DNA of 64,000 nucleotides from positions 32,042,527-32,106,526 of the forward strand of contig NC_030384.2 in assembly GCF_001625215.2 (NCBI RefSeq). The letters are read 5' to 3'. Position 1 is the first letter of the stretch, and each line of letters opens with the position of its first letter. The notes below the pieces were generated by a model that worked only from the letters and a program-made list of their open reading frames with translations, was not told where the DNA came from and did not search any database. This stretch comes from Daucus carota subsp. sativus. Its lineage: Eukaryota; Streptophyta; Magnoliopsida; Apiales; Apiaceae. The position numbers were made by a program, and so were the translations under genes. Below are positions 47,312 to 60,681 of the stretch, one piece after another.

Positions 47312-50300
47312 ATGACAATGGAGGATCCTAAGAAGGTGGAAGAAGGATTTGGATACTCAGGTAACGAAGGAACTTATGATGAATATTTCAATGAGGTCAA
47401 GAAAGACCAAAGCACGGAGCATGATAAACAGATGGAGCAGAGGGTGGCACCAGAACATATGCCCTCAATCAAACTAAAAGATGATGATCAACAAACAGCC
47501 TCCATAACTAACAAACCAAAGAACAAAAGGATTGCGTCTTTGGATGCCTTTAGAGGCCTTGCTATAGTGGTAAGTACACGTGCTGACATGCACACCATGA
47601 TGATCTCATATTTTGGTTAACATAACTAATGGATATCTTCTGTATGTGTGTTTAGTTGATGATTTTGGTAGATGACGCTGGAGGTGTATATCCACGTATA
47701 GATCATGCACCATGGAACGGTTGCACTTTGGCAGACTTCGTCATGCCTTTTTTCCTTTTCATTGTGGGACTTGCAATTGCCCTTGCCCTCAAGGTGATTA
47801 AAGATTATCCTAATACTAAAATTTATTTTCCATATGATCATATCATAACTCATATATGTACTTGTATAATCACCATGCATCATAAGAAAAATGGATTCTG
47901 ATGTGCAGAGGGTTCCAAAGATGAGGGTTGCAATCAAAAGGATATTTGTAAGGACCATTAAGCTCATGTTTTGGGGAATTCTTCTGCAAGGTGAATCTCA
48001 CTTGTCACTAGTCATTCCTTTTATTAGAAATTATTCCAACCTTATTAGTAAGATTATTATCACTGATCTTCAGCATATATTAGACAAGGGAACGTCAACT
48101 TCTTGTGTCATGTCAGAAAATAATGTCACTCAGAAGTCCTATATCTGCATGCACTTTAGTGACAGTCACTGTTTCAATATTTAATATAAGCAATTCAGTT
48201 GAGAGAATTCGACTTAGAGTTATAAAACCTAACAATGCAAACTGCAGGAGGATACTCACATACCCCCTATGAGTTGGTTTATGGAGTTGACATGAAGAAG
48301 ATCCGTTGGTTTGGCATCCTTCAGGTAATATATTCGTTTCCAAAATACACTTAATTATCATTTCGGAATTTTTATATAATTTTACTATGCCATCAAGGAT
48401 GCTCTAACTAATCCCTATACTGCTAATCCAATTGTATCTTTTGTCCTATAAATTAAGCAGAGAATAGCATTTGTATACATGGTTATAGCTCTCATAGAAG
48501 CTCTGACTGTCAAGCTCAGACCTACAATCTTAAATCCAGGTCATTTGGCCATTTTCAAAGCATACAGATGGCAATGGTAAGCAAGAGAAATATTACTCTT
48601 ATTATTTGCGTTTCTTGTTGCCCACAGGCAGAATATGAACTATGCCAAAAGAAAGTTTATTTACATTCATGCAATTTGGTGCTGTATCCATTATACCAGG
48701 TGTGGTGGACTTGTAGCATTTCTTGTTTACATGGTCACAACATATACATTATATGTGCCAGATTGGACTTACAATGGACCTGAAAGTAAAGTCACGGTAA
48801 TGCAGAGACAACTGTATCTGGAGATATGGCAGCTTATTCAGTTTGCTGCTCTTTTTTCTTTTTGTTGCTGTCGACTATAATACTTAACTAACAGTCTAAC
48901 ACTAAATTATATTTCATTCTTTAGGTAAGATGTGGTATGAGGGGGAGTTTAGGACCAGCATGCAATGCAGTTGGATATGTTGATCGTCAAGTCTGGGGAA
49001 TTAATCATATATACACCGGGCCTGTTTGGATACGTTTAAAGGTTGGTGAAGACCAGCCTACAGATGAACAACAACACCGCTCCACATCAGTGGATAGGAT
49101 ACAAGATTTCAATTGGACTCGAATGATAATTTTCTAAAATTAAATTACAAATAGTGTTTTTAGTGGTATTTGTCTAAGGTAGTGCAGTGACACATGCTTG
49201 AACTATTTTAGGCTTGCACTCTCAGTTCACCAAGTGCTGGTGCTCTTCGAGATGATGCTCCTACTTGGTGCCTTGGTCCATTTGAACCAGAAGGACTGTT
49301 GAGGTTTGTTATAAATAATGAAAAGGACTGATGTACAAGTTTAAATTTTCACCTGTTTAATTATCTATCTTTCTTTTCCTGTCATAGTACAATTTCAGCT
49401 ATCCTCTCCGGCACCATTGGCATCCATTATGGCCACATATTAATTCATTTCAAGGTAAGATATACTCACTTGTTACATATCTAATTTTTTTACTAGTGAA
49501 ATTTATAATGCAGAATTTAAGAATGGCAATGGGATAATGGTGTCTTGCAGGGGCACGCTGAGAGGCTAAAACAGTGGGTATTGACAGGGTTGGGATTACT
49601 TGTTCTTGCCATCATACTTCATTTTACCGATGGTAAGCTTCCAATTCAGTATTTTATAATTCACACACTTTTTATATATAGTGAAAAAATTTGAAAACCA
49701 TGAACATGTTCTAAAGTCATTGCATAGTGTTTCTGCAAATTTTTTCGGTCTTGAGAAACTGCAGAAAAAAAACATTAAAATTGTGGAAAGAATTCAAGAT
49801 AAAATCAAAAACCTATATACATACTAATCCTAACCCCTGATGGTGCAGCTATTCCTATAAACAAGCAACTCTACAGCTTCAGCTACGTTTGTTTCACAGC
49901 CGGTGTTGCTGGAATTCTATTTTCTGCCTTCTACATGCTGGTACATACATAATACTCTGTGTTGTTATAGCCACTGCTGCACTCTCTTTACAGTCACAGC
50001 TAACAGATACAAGTACGCAAAATCAAAACCGAACTAGAATTGCGCTTCTAATTAAATGGTTAATGAAAAAACAGATTGATGTTTGGGGAATACGTGCTCC
50101 ATTCTTGTTCCTAGAATGGATAGGAATGAATGCAATGCTGGTGTTTGTGCTGGGAGCGCAAGGAATCTTAGCAGGATTTGTAAAGGGATGGTTCTATGAA
50201 AAGCCAGACAACAACCTAGTAAGTCCACAGTAACACATCCTAATCATGCAAGAGTCATTTACATAAAGTGAAAATATATTTCTGATTTCTGAAATGTCAT

Positions 50301-50486
50301 AACCTTATTTCTGAAAACATGTTATTCATATGACTTCAGATATCTTGGATTCTTGACCATGTTTTCATCGATGTGTGGAACTCGGAGAAAGTAGGGACAC
50401 TGTTATATGTAATATTTGCTGAAATCACATTCTGGGGAGTACTTTCTGGCATTCTGCATAAATTTGGTATATACTGGAAACTGTAG
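47312..50486 (+). CDS. HGSNAT-like membrane acyltransferase
   Basis: Exons: 47312-47569, 47656-47793, 47909-47990, 48248-48324, 48461-48576, 48700-48796, 48925-49041, 49212-49303, 49388-49454, 49551-49632, 49849-49940, 50075-50218, 50340-50486 (TAG), about 502 residues. Phases agree throughout. A polar N-terminus of about 70 residues precedes RIASLDAFRGLAIV and HAPWNGCTLADFVMPFFLF, the signature of heparan-alpha-glucosaminide N-acetyltransferase relatives, including the asparagine-glycine loop and a histidine in the position used for acetyl transfer. Later blocks include DPEGLL-like FEPEGLL, GIHYGHILIHFK and FLFLEWIGMNAMLVFVLGAQ; about ten membrane helices are likely. Plants lack heparan sulfate, so the acceptor is unknown. 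An alternative acceptor at 48628 would insert 24 codons in frame, but would leave a 51-nt intron, and WQW|CGGLVAF continuity favours 48700. The ATG at 47318 is a possible alternative start. Confidence 0.88.
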
Positions 50487-51788
50487 AGGGCAGATTCAAG
50501 TGAACAAAGGACATGGAGTGGCAGAAATCTAGATAAATACAAACTTATAAGATTTATATATGAGTGAAAGTGCACATTTCATTTCGGGTTGCTTAAATTG
50601 TTTCATTATTGTACTTTTAAGATTTGTATACTTGTTATTTAAGATTCATATATTGGACATTAAAATCTTGTTTTTTACTTGTATAGATGATTTCTTTGTT
50701 GATGTAGTTTGTTTCTTAGTATATGTATCATTGATTTGTTTGCTTCACATCGTTTAGTTTAGTCCAGGACTGCTGAATCTTAGCCCTAAGATGCGTTTAG
50801 CCGGCAATAATAATTTAAAGTTGTCTTCTCTGACTACCACCTAATATAAGTAGCTAGCTAACTGAATACATATAATCTTTGGTAAACAAACAACCCTGCA
50901 GCTACGCTCTTCAGATTGCAGAGACTCTCTTCCAAAGAACTAGTAAGTAGTAACCATGTTACCATTTTTGTGCATCAGAACCAGGGTGCCCTAAAGAGTC
51001 CCACTGTTCCAGTACAGATATAATTATATGCAAGAGAATCAGAACGATAAAGACCAGAGTAACCTATGAATTGTTCCGAGATGGGAATGTAAACAAAATT
51101 TTTTTTGTGCAAACATGTATATTCACATATTGTAGCTCCTATATAAATTTTAACCATGCTGTACAAACATGTATATTTACATATTGTAGCAGCGTAGCAA
51201 CGTAGCTCATATATACAGGTTTTGTGGTATTTACAAATGTTCCAGGCATCTGTCATCTGTGCTGATTATAAACCAAGAGCTTTCTGTACGGTTTTTTAGT
51301 ACATAATACCAGATAAATACAAGTCACAAGTTGGTTGTGAAGGCCTGAGTTTACATCTCCTAGCAGAAGGTAACTGAACTGCATTGGGAAATATCCACAT
51401 ATTGACATCATGATTCATGCCCCTCTGCTGTTCTGCGCTAGTTGATCTTTATTTTTCATTCATGATGGACAAAGCCCGAAGGTGCACCGAAAGTGATTTG
51501 AGTGTGAGACTTGATACGCTATTGATTAGGATGTACACGGCTTTTACTTCTTTGACATATATTTTGATACATGAGGCTTTATCACCCCCTTAGATCTCCT
51601 TGCTGCCATTAAACTGTCATTCTGGAACCAGAAAGTTGTCCTGTAAAAGTCCTCGTCATACTTGGAACAGCACAACACAGAACTTCCCCTCGTAGCAAAT
51701 AAAAGTTACCTACCAACTCCTAGTAGATATGCTGTAATGATGATGAAGGTGCAGACCAAAGACTTCGATTATGTATTTGTATTAGCCA
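50487..51788. other. Convergent 3' spacer with a small tandem repeat
   Basis: It separates the 3' ends of two convergent genes. ACAAACATGTATATTCACAT followed by ATTGTAG is repeated about 60 bp apart at about 51110-51195. There is no coding sequence. Confidence 0.45.
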
Positions 51789-54505
51789 TCATGTCCAACC
51801 CATGAGCATCTTCCGAACAGCTTCCTCAATCATGTTTCTTGTGACAGACAAGCTGTCTCCTTCATCGAGTAAAACTCTGTAAACCTCCCATTCCCGGTCT
51901 TCGAAAATGTGCCTCCCAATTTTAGCCTGAATGACAATTTAACCATCTTAGGAAAACATAAAATTCAATTTATTATAAGTAATTGTCACAGCTACATTGT
52001 AAAGATGCCGTATGTTGATTCCAGCAATTTACTAGTGTATAAAGATTTTAGTAATGTCTTTGTAATTCATTCTCTGAGGCCAATCAAACCACCAGAATAA
52101 TGTTTCTGCACAGCAGGCTCACTAATTAACATGCAAATCTGTAATTACCGTAAAGATTCCAGTGTTCAGCATCTTGAGTGCAAGGGTGATGTCATAAAAT
52201 ACCAGTGGACGACCCTTCCCAGATAACTCCACAGGGTTTGCAACCATTAGTTCTGTATCAGGACCACGGCTGACTAAAGCTACTCGGAGAGGACGGTATA
52301 GTTCCATTTGTAGTCTAGAGCATAATGTGCCCTGCTTGACAGGGTCAACTATTCGCTTGCCATCATCTTGCATGATAAACAAGTCCACTTCACATTCAGT
52401 TTTTGTTTTTGTAGTGAAGCGTCCGTAAGAAATCTGTACCACATATAATGAGGTATTAATATCAAAGTGATTTATTTAAAAGAACACCTTGTTATCATGT
52501 AACTGCAGATAAGTATGCTTAGGTGTCAAGCATATCACAGATCGTCCAAAGCATGATCATAAGAGGTTCAACTTTCAAGGGTGTAGCAGAGGACGAGGAC
52601 GATGAATCTCTCATTTAGCGCCCACTAGAACAAGATACATATTCAACTCCTAGTCGGTATACACATATAAATCAGAAAAAAAATATTAAGCTTGTCTAAG
52701 GAGGGTAAGATGATAGCCTATAATTGTATATCATTAGTTTAGGATAGAAAGCAAGCTTTTGGCAAAGAGCCAGGGATGACCATTACCCTGATGCCCTCTC
52801 ATGCCTTCACTGGGGCTCAAACCCTAAGTCGCTTGTTAATAGAAAAGATGGGTATTCGCTAGGTCTCAAGACTAGGAATGTATATACGTTAGTAACAAGA
52901 TTTTAATCAGTTACGGTAAATAAAAGTTTATGATAGTATATACCTGAATGTTGTAATCCTTTAAAGTTCTCATTATATCATACAGTAGACCTTTATGATC
53001 CTGACAAACAATTAGTACAAGTGTGTGAGCTGGACTGAGGGAATTATCCATAGTAACAGAAACACCGTCAAACGGAAGGGATTCCCTTAGGTGTTGATCA
53101 TGCTTTTTTAAGGTAAACATTTCCTCTGTGATTTCAGGAGGAAGAAATGTAGATCCTCGAGAGCACACTGTGATTTCAGGGCCAACCTTCTCAATGTCAC
53201 AGCTTAGCATGTAAACACCCAAAACAGTTTCCAAGTTATCATGTGTGTCTTCTTGTCTCTTCTTTGTGTGTAACAGTCCCCTGATGATTACAATTTGAGA
53301 ATATCATTTAGAGAGCAAAACTATAACGGAACACATGAAATGTAAGTGTTTTAGATATCCGCAATTGAAGAAGATATATTCACAAAATTACAACCTTGTG
53401 TCTGTAATAAAGAAAAGATCCATCACTCTCCCATCAGGGGTCGTAGACACTTTCACTTTTTTAATTGTGAGCTCAAGTTCGCAGAGGACCTCAGTCACAT
53501 CTGTCAGAAAGATATTCAAGACTTAGTAATACTTCATATACATAACAGTCCAGTAAAAAGTAACTCCTTTGATAGAAATTGAAGAAATAAAGATATACAG
53601 TTACAAGTTACAAAACCCCCTTCTGCAAAGAGAAGTTAAATTACATTTTCCGTGGTGAATATTGAATATTGATGGCCTGACAAGTGACAAATACTATGGC
53701 AAACACTGAACACCTACATATCAAACCTAGAATCTCCTAATAAATACCAAGATAAGGAATCAGCAATACGATCAAGTTCACATTTTGCAATCAAAAAAAT
53801 AAAGGTTAAATGTTCATGTACCATGTAAAAGGCCTTTTCTGTCGAGACAGGAAAGCTTCAAGAGGAAAACATCAGGAGGGTTGGGTGGTTGTGATTCAGT
53901 TTGATAGAAAGAAATGCCAGAAGCTGAAGAACAGGAAGGACAGGCCCCTGACAATCTCTTCTTCAACAAAAGCCATCTGGTACTAGGTTTCCCAAACACC
54001 CAAAACACTATATAACACCATTTCCCATCCGTAGATACATCTGCACCATTTAATTATAAAATTTAAACAAAATCATAGGTATTACCGGGATGACAATATC
54101 TGACACCACCCGAAACACGATTCAAACCCAATCCTAAAAAAACCAAAAAATGACACACTATTCTATTAATCCAAATAACTCAAAATAATCAGCACATCAA
54201 AAAATTTATGCCACTTGATACAAAGTGGCAAGATACCCGTTCCGAAATTCGAAATTTTATTACTGGGATGCTAATAAAATCATAACAAAAAAGAGAGTGA
54301 GGAATGATAAATATACTAAAAGTGGAATCACATGTAAATACATACCACCTCTGAAAATGGTCAGACCAAAGAAGAGAATGATACGACAAAGGTCACATCC
54401 TAGTCCAGTCTTGTCCGGACAGTTGACAGTGATCACTGTTGGCTCCCCTTCCTTCTCCGACTCCCTTATTATCACTACATCCTCGTACGGTATTCCCATG
54501 ATCAC
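51789..54505 (-). CDS. ACR9: ACT-domain repeat protein, ACR9-like
   Basis: Exons on the minus strand: 54505-54349, 54040-53822, 53500-53395, 53280-52944, 52433-52149 and 51926-51789 (TGA), about 413 residues with consistent phases. ACT repeats are visible at PTVITVNCPDKTGLGCDLCR (about 22-41), at FLLKLSCLDRKGLLHDVTEV (about 110-130), at TLVLIVCQDHKGLLYDIMRT (about 245-265) and in a C-terminal block with GRPLVFYDITLALKMLNTGI. DVSTDGKWCYIVFWV and the VSTTPDGRVMDLFFITDTR segment are typical of the ACR9/ACR10 branch. ACR proteins resemble the regulatory half of bacterial GlnD and are thought to sense amino acids; no catalytic domain is present. The first ATG (54505) lies two codons before a second in-frame ATG (54499), which starts with the MGIP sequence more usual in the family. 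Confidence 0.9.
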
Positions 54506-54829
54506 AACTAAGTCACAACTCTCTTACTATCAAACACTTATGTGAAAGTGAATTTGAGTCTAGATACTGAAGGTTTGAGAAGACAAGCATGTGGGGATAG
54601 GGAAGCTCACGGGGGCTGGGACTTGGGAGCTTAAGCTGATTAATATCTGTAAATTGTGATTTTGGTGTAGTTTATAATATTTGGATAGATTGCTTTGTAG
54701 TTGTTGATGACAGCGCGGTGGTAAATTCAATTGGGTCATGTGTAGTAATCTATCACATTCTGTTTTTGATTACCGCCCAAGGTAAGAAACTGAATTAGAG
54801 TCCTGTTGGGGGTAAATGAGACGATTATT

Positions 54830-55210
54830 AGCTGTTGACAGGCGGCGTAAAACCAGCCGAGCCGACTCGAACATTGGCAGGCTCGGCTCGAACTCGATTA
54901 AAAAATTCGGAGTTCGAACTCGAGCTCGAGTTCGACCAAGCTTCTAATTTTAAGCTCGAAACTTGACTCGTGAAAGTTCGATAAGCTCGAATTCGACTCG
55001 AAAGTTCGAATGATTTCACCAAATATTAACAAAAATTCGAAACATGATCGGTTCAGCTCGAGTTCGATTCGATCAAATCTATAAAAAAGTCAAAACTAAA
55101 TATTTTATATACTAATATAAAAATAATTAAATAATTATAGGCTCGATTAAGCTCGCGAGTCTTATGAAACGAGTAATATGAAGTTCGAACTCGGCTTGAT
55201 AAATTATTAA
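54830..55210. mobile_element. Degraded GAGCTCG-rich repeat, relative of the hAT element
   Basis: Repeated CTCGAACTCGA/GAGCTCGAGTTCG motifs on an AT-rich background resemble the interior of the hAT element at 58467-59251. Termini and target-site duplication are not preserved. Confidence 0.4.
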
Positions 55211-55900
55211 AATAATGTTTTCAATTATTATTAAAAACGCTACATAATATGGTGTTAATAAGTGATATTAAAGATTATTATTTGAGATCGTGATATTTGG
55301 AACATTAACCCGTTTTATATTATGATAATGAGGAACAACACCATAATCTTCATACTTTACACGATAGTACAAAAAGAAAATTTCTGCTGGAAAAAAATGT
55401 AAATTTTGAGAGGTGGGAAGGCTCAAACCCCTATTTTTGATTAGATTCTTCACTGCGGTAAGGATTATTTTTGTTAAATAATATAAAATCTCACTGATGT
55501 CATATTTTAACTTTTTTAGATTGTAAACCCGGTTACTTAACCCGACGAACCGGTGAGGACGTGAGGTCAGGCAAGTATGTCAGATAACCGTGTAGATGCC
55601 AATAATTGAATTGTTTAATGCGAATAATTGTTGGAACGGAATGGATTGGAATCTGATTAGGTTTAGGAATGAATATTCAGTTTTCGCTTTTTTTATGTAG
55701 TGCAGGCACCACCGTTGTTTCTTTATTTGTCATTTTTCCAACTTTGTCTCTATCCACAAAAGAAAGCTAAATCAGATCCAACTAACTTGAAATGTAACAC
55801 ATGCTTAATTAGTTAATTGTTCATGTTAGATATTTGTAAGAACTAGTTTTATATCCCCTTCGTTTGTAGTGACTTAAGCACGGAGAATAGGAGAAATATA
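55211..55900. other. Intergenic, no gene recognised
   Basis: AT-rich spacer without supported ORFs or element ends. Confidence 0.45.
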
Positions 55901-55904
55901 TAAC

Positions 55905-56690
55905 ATAATTAGGGTCCATGTCCCTTAACAGGGTCCATGTCCCTTAATACATAGTTCCTTGGCCATTGGATCAATATCCAGCGGGCAGTACTATAACCAA
56001 CGTCCAGCATTTTCTTAAGCGTTAGACGAGGTTTGTTCAGCATTTTTTTATCTCTGAACGGGGTCTTTTTCCCGATCCAGCGGTTAAAAAACGCGGGTGA
56101 TAGACTCAAAAATCGACCCTTGCCAGAGGACCTTAGGGTCTGAGACTATCTCCCCTTGAAACCCAGCCTACCCTGCGATCCCTACCATGCCTGCTTAGCC
56201 CCCGACGAAGACACATGTCTTTCATCCGTAGGAACACCTGTCAACGCACCTCTTAAGACTACATTCCTGCAAGGACCGGAAGCAATGCAAGGACCGTAGG
56301 CTATCCCTACAACCCTTAAGCTAATCCCACCTTGCCCCCGCTGGGTCCCACACAAAAACACTGTAGCGTAGCAAGACGACACGTGTCATCCTCCCAAAAT
56401 AACACCCATCCTTCCCTTCCAGCTCACCTATCTGCCTGTTGTAATTATCTATATTAATCACCTACTCTAGTAATAGAATAGCCAAGGTGTCTCAAAGAGA
56501 GGGAAAGAGGAAAAGATGACTCAGGAGGAGAGGGAGTATAAAAGGGAAAGAAAGAAGAGAGAGAAAGGGGGAGAAGAATGAAACTCCATACACACATATA
56601 CATAAACACAGGAACGGCTCTCCCATTCTGGAGAGAGAGAGAGAGAGAAAGGGACAGAAACCAAGTCCATCAGCGGGATATATTAAAATT
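55905..56690 (+). mobile_element. Possible solo LTR or LTR-retrotransposon fragment
   Basis: This compositional island is GC-richer than its surroundings. It holds a promoter-like GGGAGTATAAAAGGGAAAG at about 56532-56550 and, downstream, a leader-like AGGAACGGCTCTCCCATTCT with a (GA)n run. Together these resemble the U3-R layout of a plant LTR. An 18-bp direct repeat AGGGTCCATGTCCCTTAA lies at its left edge (about 55911 and 55930). TG...CA ends, a 5-bp duplication and any gag-pol sequence were not found. Confidence 0.35.
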
Positions 56691-57150
56691 TTGTTATAAT
56701 TCTGACCGTTGGATATTTCATCTAACGGTTCAGGAACAAAATGTTATTTAACCGATCTCTGGCCTACGTATGTCAGGAATCTGCACCCATAATTATATTA
56801 AAAAGTGGAAAGGTAAATAAAATAATGAGATCATGATAATTTAATATATAAAATAAGTATAGTCGATAAAATAATAAATATAGATATGTAATTATATCTT
56901 TTTGTTTTGGTATGTTATGAGCTCTGTTATAAAAGTGAGTAATTAATCACAATTGATCACTGATTAATCATTGTTCCGTATCTAACTGAACTAATTAAAT
57001 CTCCGATATCCCCAATCAATCCGATTAATCATCTATCAATTCAATTAATCTCCGATTAATCATTGTTATGTTTAAGTCTGATTCCCGCTTTTTACAACAT
57101 TGGTTCCAAGATACACCGATTGCAAGAGGCTTATAAATCTGTAAAAAATG

Positions 57151-57392
57151 CTCCCTTCGTCCCACCAGGTTTTTTAGGCCGGGGACGGAGGGTTCGACAC
57201 GCATTTTAAAACTTCCGTTAAGTATAGTTGCATAATTTATTTTTAAATTTTTTTTAATACAAATTCAATGTTTAAATTTTAATTTAGGGAATAAAATTAA
57301 GAATAAATAATGTAAGTATACTTAACGAGAGTCTTAAAATGCGTGTCGAGATTACGTTCTACGATGTAAAGAATTTGGAGGGCCGGAGTGAG
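57151..57392. mobile_element. Stowaway-like MITE (degenerate)
   Basis: The left end CTCCCTTCGTCCCACC and right end GGAGGGCCGGAGTGAG are imperfect inverted repeats, with TA on the right (57393-57394) and TG on the left. Inner arms ACACGCATTTTAAAAC and TCTTAAAATGCGTGTC pair well. Length is 242 bp. Confidence 0.65.
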
Positions 57393-57720
57393 TAGCGGAA
57401 TAGTTTTGCAATTACTTTAAAGATTTTCTTTTTTCGTATAAAAATATAACATTTATATTTTTATACAAAAAAAATTTTAAAAATAAATTATATAATTATA
57501 TTCATAAAAGCATTAAAATACTTGCCGATCAATAAAAAATACTTATATAATTGATCGGGATCGAGGGGAAAGTACATTTTATAATGTCAAGTGAGAAGCA
57601 AGTCGTGTTTGTCGGCCGGCTATTTGTCGGCACAGGCATGTGTAACACACAAATGCTAGATGCTTTCTAAAGAGTTGAACTGCTACAAAATATCAAGCGG
57701 TTAATTGCACCTAATTACTA

Positions 57721-57987
57721 CTCTCTCTGTCCCTCTGAGTTGTATACATATGGATTGAACACGGAGAATAAGAAAAATGTATAAAGTAATGTAAAGTAAG
57801 AAGAAAGAGAAAGAAAAATGGGTAAAGTAGTGGGACCCATCAATATATAATTGATAAATTTGGAAAAGTAGTTGAAAATAGTGGGTGAGTGGGGTTTTTA
57901 TATTATAAAATTTTACTATTTTGGGAAAGTTTTGAAATGTATAGAATTGAGTGGGAAAGTGTATAGAATTAAATGGGACGGAGGGAG
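57721..57987. mobile_element. Stowaway MITE
   Basis: TIRs CTCTCTCTGTCCCTCTGAG and GGGACGGAGGGAG are flanked by TA on both sides (57719-57720 and 57988-57989). The subterminal arms GTTGTATACATAT and GTATAGAATTAAATG are complementary in part. Length is 267 bp and it is non-coding. Confidence 0.75.
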
Positions 57988-58466
57988 TATCTAAAATTAT
58001 GTTCGGAAAACATTTTGATGTTAATATTTAAGCTCAAACATTTAAAGCCGCTAAAATGCTACACTACGTGGAACCGGGCAGTAAAGATCGGCTTCAATTG
58101 AATAGTATTTAGTTAATGAACAGCGTCTAATATCTGGATTATAGATGTGGCAAAAAAAAAAAAATCTGGATTAAAGATATTTTGCAACAATTCAAGACAC
58201 CTTATGAATCTGCAGTTTGAAGTTTTCTTGTATAGACAAACAATGATGTGAAATTGTTATGGTGCAAGGTTGCAGAGTTTAGAAAGCAAACATTTTAATG
58301 TAACGCGCCATTGATTTTGGTGCTTCTTTTTAAACACAGTTCGATATACAGCAACAGGCTTTAAAAAATCTGTCAAGTTTGCGCACAGAAAAAGGCCAAA
58401 TCACAAAAGATGACATCTAATTTGGGACAAAAGCTTTACAAAGAATGTACTCCAACAAGTGAAAAC

Positions 58467-58750
58467 TAGGGCTGTTTAACGAACCGAGCTGTTCGCGAAC
58501 AAGCTCGAGCTCGGCTCGTTAAGAGCTCGTTCGGCTCGGCTCGTTAAGTTAACGAGCTCGAGCTCGAACACAAAAAATTGTTCGTTAAGTAAACGAGCTC
58601 GAGCCGAGCTTTTAGTATGTTCGGCTCGAGCTCGGCTCGAGCTCGGCTCGAGCTCGTTCGGCTCGAGTTCGGCTCGTTAAAGCTCGAAAAAATGTAATAT
58701 TTTCGGGGTTTTTTTATAATTTATATATGTTATTGGACTCAGAATTCAAC

Positions 58751-58788
<38 letters not shown>

Positions 58789-59251
58789 AGTGATGTAAAC
58801 AAAATTTTAGGAAATAATAATTTTATTTGGTTTTTAACAGGCAAGTAGAAGTTTGACTAGTACCGCTAACTAGTGTTTAATCCTAGTTTAGTGTTTCAAT
58901 ATTTTAAAAAATATTTTTTACCGATCCAACTGTATGGATGTTAACATATATACATTTTAGTGATATAAACAAAGTTTCAAAAAAATTGAAATTATTAGGT
59001 TAGCTATTTTAAGAGTCAACTAGCGGTTTGTCCTTATTTTTTTTCTAGCTCGACTCGACTCGACTCGACTCGGCTTGGCTCGTATTTGTTCGCGAACAAG
59101 CTCGTGTTCGGCTCGTTAGTTAACGAGCCGAGCTTGAACACAATTTTTGTTCGATTAAAAAGCTCGGCTCGGCTCGGCTCGTCAGAAAAAAAATTAAAGC
59201 TCGGCTCGGTTCGGTCAAAACTCGGCTCGGCTCGGTTCGTGAACAGCTCTA
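58467..59251. mobile_element. Non-autonomous hAT element
   Basis: The ends TAGGGCTGTTT (left) and AACAGCTCTA (right) are inverted repeats. They are flanked by the identical 8-bp sequence GTGAAAAC (58459-58466 and 59252-59259), the target-site length of hAT transposons. Subterminal regions are dense arrays of GAGCTCG/CGGCTCG motifs, as seen in hAT subterminal repeats. A (TA)n tract occupies about 58753-58786. There is no transposase. The ORF at 59086-59352 is fortuitous. Confidence 0.85.
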
Positions 59252-59259
59252 GTGAAAAC

Positions 59260-60681
59260 CACCGTAAAAAGTCGGTTATTCAGTGCATAAAAACTTATGT
59301 AATTTTTACTGTTTATTGTGACATTTATATTCAACAAGTAGCAAGGATCTAGGCATCTCGTTTCTCATGACAATATGTGATTGCGTAGGACCATACTTAT
59401 GTTTGTGGATGCAGAGATCACAGAACAGTAGGAACTAGGCAATAAATAGCAAGGCTCTAAAAATATTTTATGAAGGTGCAGTAAATTAGACCATAGAGAA
59501 AGCTTTGCATGTGAATATAATTATATAAATGTAATAAGAGCATGCCTGACATCAGTGGATAGTTAGAGTTAAGCTGCTAGGCCCCCTTGGTCAAATATTA
59601 GGATTCTGTGATATCGTGTTAAGTCATCGATCCTTCTAAAATCTTAAAATCTTAAGATGTTAGGAAGCAGATTTACTATCTGTCATATATAAAATCTAAC
59701 ATTGGCCAAATATTTAGGAATCATAATTTCTGTTCGCTTAGCAGATCTTTCTAAGAGGCAGGATATCTTTGTATTGAACAATTAACAAATCACGCCACAG
59801 ACAGATAACTGTTACCTAGTAGATACTGAGGATATGATGGCGAACTGAAAGGTAGATACTTAACAATGTAGGCCAAGGGCCAAGAGATGTGAATGATTCT
59901 TCTTCCAGGTGTACGACCGCCAATCTGATAATCAACTTTCTTTCATATAAGTCAACCAATTCTTTCAGCAGCTTGTGCTAAATTTCATCTTCTTTATACA
60001 ATTGAAACCAAAGAAAATGTATGTGTTAGATTGTTGATTATGAACCTAATAGATGGTACGTGCTTCAGACTAATGAATCTTATACTGAACTCTCCGACTC
60101 TGTTACTTAGTCATCAGAGCAGAACTAATATATATTACTGAAACCAGCGTTATGAAAACCCCCGACTTGTAAAAAAACCTTAGATTAGTCCTTACAAAAA
60201 ATTCCAGATTTATCCAAAAAATCTTTGATAAATCTCCTGTAAATCCAGAATCGGTAGGTCAATCGATTAGTTCTGATTCCCGACTTCTACAACCACGCTG
60301 AAAACGGATAAGAACAACTTTGCAGATAAGGAAAAATCCTGTAAATAACTTGAAAATACAAATAATTGTACCCGATAAAACACCATATTTATGGCCTTGC
60401 CCACCACTCTCTTGGATTTGCTTAAACATATCCATCCAAAGGAGTAAAACATAACACACAATCTCATATTTGTTTTTCCTTAATATGTGTCTTGGATGCC
60501 CAACTACCATTTACATTCTTCACCAGCAAACAGCAGGACCCATCTCTTAGAGACTCCCAGAAAAGTCTTCATCACACTCAAGTTAATAATACAAGCGAAA
60601 CAAAAAGCAATGATTAAACAAATTGAAAATTTCATATGATTGTTTAAGGATTAATTCATGTGTGAATTGGTTACTTAAGTA
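59260..60681. other. Downstream region of the XTH gene
   Basis: It contains the presumed XTH 3' UTR at the right edge and unassigned spacer elsewhere. ORFs at 60259-60510 overlap in different frames and lack domains. Confidence 0.4.

Noticed and set aside
52780-52850. SINE-like segment in an ACR9 intron (GGGTTTGAGCCCC on the minus strand)
   Set aside because: A single B-box-like motif without an A box, tail or target duplication is too little to call.
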